The position numbers and the translations under genes were made by a program. This document shows positions 59,562 through 64,000 of a stretch of DNA of 64,000 nucleotides, piece by piece; position 1 is the first letter of the stretch, and every line of letters starts with the position of its first letter. This DNA comes from Caldimonas brevitalea. Its GTDB lineage: Bacteria; Pseudomonadota; Gammaproteobacteria; Burkholderiales; Burkholderiaceae_C. Where the stretch lies: assembly GCF_001017435.1 (NCBI RefSeq), contig NZ_CP011371.1, positions 1,488,001 to 1,552,000 on the forward strand. Direction: 5' to 3'. Under the pieces are notes generated by a model. It had not been told where the DNA came from. It was given only the letters and a program-made list of their open reading frames with translations, and did not search any database.

Positions 59562-60236
59562 TTACAACAAGCCTCGCTCGGCAAAAGAAACCGCCTGGCC
59601 GCGGCCGACGACGATGTGATCGAGCACCGCCACGTCGATCATCGCCAGCGCCGACTTCAAGCTCTGGGTCAGGTATTCGTCGGCCTTCGACGGCTCGGCA
59701 TGGCCGGACGGATGGTTGTGCGCGAGGACCACGCCGGCGGCATTGTGGGCCAGCGCGCGCTTGAGCACCTCGCGCGGGTAGACGCTGGTTTGTGTCAGCG
59801 TGCCGCGGAACAGTTCCTCGCAAGCGAGCAGCCGGTTCTGGGCGTCGAGGAACAGCACCACGAAGACCTCGTGCGGGCGCGCGCCGAGCTGCAGCCGCAG
59901 GTAGTCCTTGACCTGCTCCGGCCCGTCGAAGCCCGGGCGCTGGCGCAGCTCCTGCGCCAGCGCGCGCCGCGCCAGCTCGAGCACGGCGACCAGCTCGGCG
60001 CGTTTGGCAGGCCCGAGGCCCTTGATGCTGCGCAAGTCGTCGGCCTGGGTCTGCAGCAGCCCGGCGACACCGCCGAAGGCGCCCAGCAGCTGCTCGGCCA
60101 GTTGCAGCACCGAACACCCCTGCAGCCCGGTGCGCAGCAGCAGCGCGAGCAACTCGGCATCGGCCAGCGCCGAGGGCCCGAGGGTGAGAAGTTTTTCACG
60201 CGGGCGCGCGTCAGGCGGCAGGTCCTTGAGCAGCAT
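59562..60236 (-). CDS. radC: RadC family protein
   Basis: A 224-residue RadC (DUF2466) protein. A helix-hairpin-helix ([20 protein letters not shown]) precedes the JAMM-type metal site with [17 protein letters not shown]. Despite the name, its DNA repair role is doubtful; the JAMM domain implies a metal-dependent hydrolase. ATG at 60236 was preferred over one ten codons upstream because it matches the family start. The upstream Smr gene is 10 bp downstream of its stop, so the pair are co-transcribed. Confidence 0.93.
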   Translation of the reverse strand: MLLKDLPPDARPREKLLTLGPSALADAELLALLLRTGLQGCSVLQLAEQLLGAFGGVAGLLQTQADDLRSIKGLGPAKRAELVAVLELARRALAQELRQRPGFDGPEQVKDYLRLQLGARPHEVFVVLFLDAQNRLLACEELFRGTLTQTSVYPREVLKRALAHNAAGVVLAHNHPSGHAEPSKADEYLTQSLKSALAMIDVAVLDHIVVGRGQAVSFAERGLL

Positions 60237-60310
60237 GGGCGGGGTGGGCCGTGCGTCGGCAAACAAGGGAGTGACCCGGGGTCCAAAAGGCCGGGGGCGG
60301 GACTTCTACA

Positions 60311-60787
60311 ATGCAGCCAGTCTACAAAACCGAGGTGCCGCAGGTGGCCGCAGTACAACCCGGGTCTTTTCTGACCCTGCACTACCGACTCGTCGGCCCC
60401 GACGGGGCGGACATCATCAACACCTTCAACGACAAGCCGGCGACGTTGTCGCTCGGCACCGGTGAGCTGGCGCCTGCGATGGAGCAGCGGCTGCTGGGCC
60501 TCGAAGAAGGCACGCGCACCACCTTCACGCTGGCGCCGGGCGAGGCGTTCGGCGAACGCAACGCCGATCTGTTGCAGAAGGTCAAGCGGGCGCTGCTGGC
60601 CGAGCTGGGCGACCCGGACGAAACCTATCACGTCGGCGACGTGGTGCAGTTTCCGACACCCGACGGCAGCGCCAGCTACGCCGGTGTGGTGCGCGAGCTG
60701 GGCGAGGACTGGATCTTGTTCGACTTCAACCATCCGCTGGCCGGGCAGCCGGTCAGCTTCGAAGTGCAATTGATCGGGGTGCTGTGA
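60311..60787 (+). CDS. SlpA-type FKBP peptidyl-prolyl isomerase
   Basis: A 158-residue FKBP-type PPIase of the SlpA/FkpB type, with an insert-in-flap domain. [58 protein letters not shown] and [20 protein letters not shown] are the conserved pieces. It overlaps ispH by one base; slpA (fkpB)-ispH is a conserved pair. A TACAAT overlapping the ATG is odd; a GTG at 60335 could be the true start if it acts as a promoter box. Confidence 0.93.
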   Translation: MQPVYKTEVPQVAAVQPGSFLTLHYRLVGPDGADIINTFNDKPATLSLGTGELAPAMEQRLLGLEEGTRTTFTLAPGEAFGERNADLLQKVKRALLAELGDPDETYHVGDVVQFPTPDGSASYAGVVRELGEDWILFDFNHPLAGQPVSFEVQLIGVL

Positions 60788-61755
60788 TGGCGACGACCGA
60801 AGTGCGTGACGTGTTGCTGGCCGAGCCGCGGGGCTTCTGTGCCGGTGTCGACCGGGCCATCGAGATCGTCGAGCGGGCGCTGCAGCAGTTCGGCGCGCCC
60901 ATTTATGTGCGCCACGAGATCGTGCACAACACCTATGTCGTCAGCGACCTGAAGGCCAAGGGCGCGATCTTCATCGAAGAGCTCGACCAGGTGCCGCCCG
61001 GCGCCACGCTGGTGTTCAGCGCCCACGGCGTCAGCAAGGCGGTGCGGCTGGAGGCGCAGGCGCGCGGGTTTCAGGTGTTCGACGCCACCTGCCCGCTGGT
61101 GACCAAGGTGCACGTCGAGGTGGCCAAGCTGCACAAGGAAGGCTACGAGTTCATCATGATCGGCCACAAGGGGCACCCCGAGGTCGAGGGCACGATGGGC
61201 CAGCTGAGCGACAGCATCTACCTGGTGGAGGAGGCGGCCGACGTCGCACATGTGCCGGTGCGCGACCCGAGCCGGCTGGCGGTGGTGACGCAGACCACGC
61301 TCAGCGTCGACGACGCCGCCGAGATCATGGCCGCGGTCAAGGCGCGCTTTCCGCTCGTGCGCGAGCCCAAGCAGCAGGACATCTGCTACGCGACGCAGAA
61401 CCGCCAGGACGCCGTCAAGGTGCTGGCGCCACAGGTGGACATCGTCATCGTGGTCGGCAGCCCCACCAGCTCCAACAGCAACCGCTTGCGTGAGGTGGCG
61501 TTGCGCAAGGGCACGCCGTCCTACATGGTCGACCAGCCGTCGGACCTGCGCCCCGAGTGGTTCGAGGGCAAGAGCCGGGTCGGCCTGACGGCCGGCGCCT
61601 CGGCCCCCGACATCCTGGTGCAGCAGGTGATCGAGCGCCTGAAGGCCTTGGGAGCGGTGTCGGTGCGCCGCATGGAAGGTGTCGAGGAGACGGTGCGCTT
61701 CCCGTTGCCCAAGGGGCTGGGCGGCAGCGGTTTGAACGGCACCGGGCTGCGCTGA
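60787..61755 (+). CDS. ispH: 4-hydroxy-3-methylbut-2-enyl diphosphate reductase
   Basis: IspH is the last enzyme of the MEP isoprenoid pathway, making IPP and DMAPP. The 322-residue product has the three cluster cysteines in [25 protein letters not shown] and [15 protein letters not shown], plus the HGVSKAVR and [14 protein letters not shown] motifs. Start ATG at 60787 (a GTG one codon earlier is possible). Length is normal. Confidence 0.96.
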   Translation: MATTEVRDVLLAEPRGFCAGVDRAIEIVERALQQFGAPIYVRHEIVHNTYVVSDLKAKGAIFIEELDQVPPGATLVFSAHGVSKAVRLEAQARGFQVFDATCPLVTKVHVEVAKLHKEGYEFIMIGHKGHPEVEGTMGQLSDSIYLVEEAADVAHVPVRDPSRLAVVTQTTLSVDDAAEIMAAVKARFPLVREPKQQDICYATQNRQDAVKVLAPQVDIVIVVGSPTSSNSNRLREVALRKGTPSYMVDQPSDLRPEWFEGKSRVGLTAGASAPDILVQQVIERLKALGAVSVRRMEGVEETVRFPLPKGLGGSGLNGTGLR

Positions 61756-63162
<1,407 letters not shown>

Positions 63163-63285
63163 TGGTTATAATCACAGGCTTCGCTCGGCACTGACCACGT
63201 GCCAGCGGCCTGAGGTGGCCCGGTCGGGTGCTTCAGGGGTGGGCTCAGGCCGCATGCTGCGGGTCCATCAGATGCGAGAACACCA

Positions 63286-63376
63286 GGAAAGGTGGCAGAG
63301 TGGTCGAATGCGCCGGACTCGAAATCCGGTATACGGTTTTACCGTATCGAGGGTTCGAATCCCTCCCTTTCCGCCA
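63286..63376 (+). tRNA. tRNA-Ser (anticodon CGA)
   Basis: The 91-base gene folds as a class II tRNA. The acceptor stem GGAAAGG pairs with CCTTTCC, followed by G and encoded CCA. The anticodon loop reads CTCGAAA with anticodon CGA, and the extended variable arm contains TATACGGTTTTACCGTA. The T-arm reads GGGTTCGAATCCC. It recognises UCG codons, frequent in this GC-rich genome. Confidence 0.97.
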
Positions 63377-63711
63377 AATCGAAAGAGAAAAAGCCGTTGA
63401 TTTTCAACGGCTTTTTTGTTTCTGCAGGGTTGCCACTGCGGTTCTACTGGCGAATCCGGGCGCTGGCCCGGTCGTGCCGGCCCGGTCGCGTGCATTTATC
63501 ACGCCCCCCGTCATTTGCCCTCACGCAAGCATCCAAGCCTGCTGGCAAGTCCGATACTTCCAGGCCGATCGCTGCTGCCGTTAGGCCCACTAACCGGCAC
63601 GCGTGTTTTTGGCGGCTGCCGCGCTACCCATCACAGCGAATTCGTTTCGAAAGGCATGGGTGCCCTGGCTGACGAGAAGTTTTCTGATCGCAGTAAGTCG
63701 CGAGATCCTCC
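63377..63711. other. Intergenic stretch after tRNA-Ser
   Basis: Apart from the terminator at its start, these 335 bases hold no gene I recognise. Open frames crossing the tRNA are artefacts. The composition becomes more mixed than in the core DNA, which may mark the edge of an accessory region. Confidence 0.4.
63388..63417 (+). terminator. Rho-independent terminator after tRNA-Ser
   Basis: AAAAAGCCGTTGA (63388-63400) pairs with TCAACGGCTTTTT (63404-63416) around a three-base loop, and the second arm ends in a six-T run. It ends 41 bp after the tRNA and is a clear factor-independent terminator. Confidence 0.93.
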
Positions 63712-64000
63712 ATGTCCACCACGCCGCTGCCAACCCTGATGCTCGGTCCTGAACTGGGATTCGCCTGCGGTACGCGCATACATACCAAGGAAGGCCTGAA
63801 GCCCATCGAGAGCATTGCCGTAGGGGATTGGGTTCTGACGCACCCGGAACAGGTACCGCCGCCGCGCCGCCGTCGCCAACACAGCGAGTACCAATACCGA
63901 CGGGTGACGCGAACAACACCTGCCGATGTACGGTCGCTCCTGCACGTCACCTTGCAAAACCTGGCTGACGGCATTGAGGACACCTTGCTCGTCGCCGAGG
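63712..64000 (+). CDS. Hint-domain (autoprocessing) protein, 3' end beyond window
   Basis: The first 96 residues of a protein are visible. GFACGTRIHTKEGLKPIESI (residues 16-35), then AVGDWVLTHPEQ, is the N-terminal signature of Hint (hedgehog/intein) domains, with the candidate nucleophile Cys19 and the usual GTxIxTxxGxxxIExIxVGDxVL spacing. Such domains split or release proteins, often in polymorphic toxins or secreted effectors. Only a short N-terminal leader precedes the domain, so it is not an intein inside another gene in the part seen. No ribosome site is obvious before the ATG at 63712. What lies C-terminal (toxin, binding or membrane domain) is outside the window. Confidence 0.75.
   Translation, partial: MSTTPLPTLMLGPELGFACGTRIHTKEGLKPIESIAVGDWVLTHPEQVPPPRRRRQHSEYQYRRVTRTTPADVRSLLHVTLQNLADGIEDTLLVAE

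Noticed and set aside
60307..60312. TACAAT as promoter of the SlpA-type gene
   Set aside because: It overlaps the annotated ATG and has no -35 at the right distance; mentioned only as a reason to question the start.
63292..63672. Open frame crossing the tRNA-Ser gene
   Set aside because: It reads through the tRNA and the terminator, so it cannot be a real protein gene.

Overview
The window is GC-rich chromosomal DNA that reads as a betaproteobacterium of the order Burkholderiales, probably near the Rubrivivax/Leptothrix/Roseateles/Sphaerotilaceae group. The evidence is the panC-panB-scpA-DUF3460 neighbourhood, a PEP-CTERM sorted protein, the xdhABC/guaD purine cluster and the serS-tRNA-Ser arrangement. 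This placement rests on gene content and family knowledge; no marker gene was compared by alignment. Gene density is normal for a chromosome. I see no rRNA, CRISPR array, transposase or phage gene.

Layout. 1-466: the start of a less GC-rich glycosyltransferase that runs off the left edge. 807-2703: a KefF-type quinone/NADPH oxidoreductase, an orphan ParA ATPase and a MaoC-type hydratase. 2888-8976: a tightly packed signalling set of four genes, a LuxR-type response regulator, a B12-binding radical SAM enzyme, a membrane hybrid histidine kinase and a large alpha/beta hydrolase. 9182-10423: a PQQ-type sugar dehydrogenase with a PEP-CTERM tail. 10473-16405 (minus strand): a complete ribose-type operon rbsBACRKD, with LacI-type operators and a promoter ahead of rbsB. 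16583-17693: a TetR regulator with a perfect 20-bp palindrome at its start codon, coupled to a DUF1348 gene. 17834-21341: stress-type genes (a small ORF, a hemerythrin, a Mut7-C RNase with 63-bp tandem repeats at its 3' end, a CBS-domain protein and an SDR dehydrogenase).

21371-24279 (minus): panC, panB, scpA and DUF3460. 24463-30490: a BamE-like lipoprotein, an acetoacetate decarboxylase-like protein coupled to an AraC regulator, a hypothetical protein, a SulP transporter and glycerate 2-kinase. 30634-34463: a PAS hybrid kinase, then a hemerythrin and a Crp/Fnr regulator that diverge around a perfect FNR-type box. 34528-36350 (minus): two exported proteins, one a DUF1906 glycoside-hydrolase-like protein, beside about 900 bp with no recognisable gene.

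37256-51607 is a purine acquisition and breakdown region. It holds xdhA-xdhB-xdhC (minus), a divergent LysR regulator with an inverted-repeat site between them, guanine deaminase, a BMP-type nucleoside ABC transporter (ATPase, two permeases, lipoprotein binding protein), a strong terminator, an adenine deaminase-type enzyme and a second BMP-type binding protein. Imported nucleosides or bases would be deaminated to xanthine or hypoxanthine and oxidised to urate. 51622-63162 is mostly housekeeping: YgiD-type dioxygenase, a large FtsX-type permease, a GGDEF cyclase overlapping a MinD/FlhG-type ATPase, an M48 protease lipoprotein, truncated hemoglobin, an Smr protein, radC, an SlpA-type FKBP, ispH and serS. 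63286-63376 is tRNA-Ser(CGA) with a clear terminator. Beyond it the sequence changes character, and the window ends inside a Hint-domain (autoprocessing) protein that may begin an accessory region.
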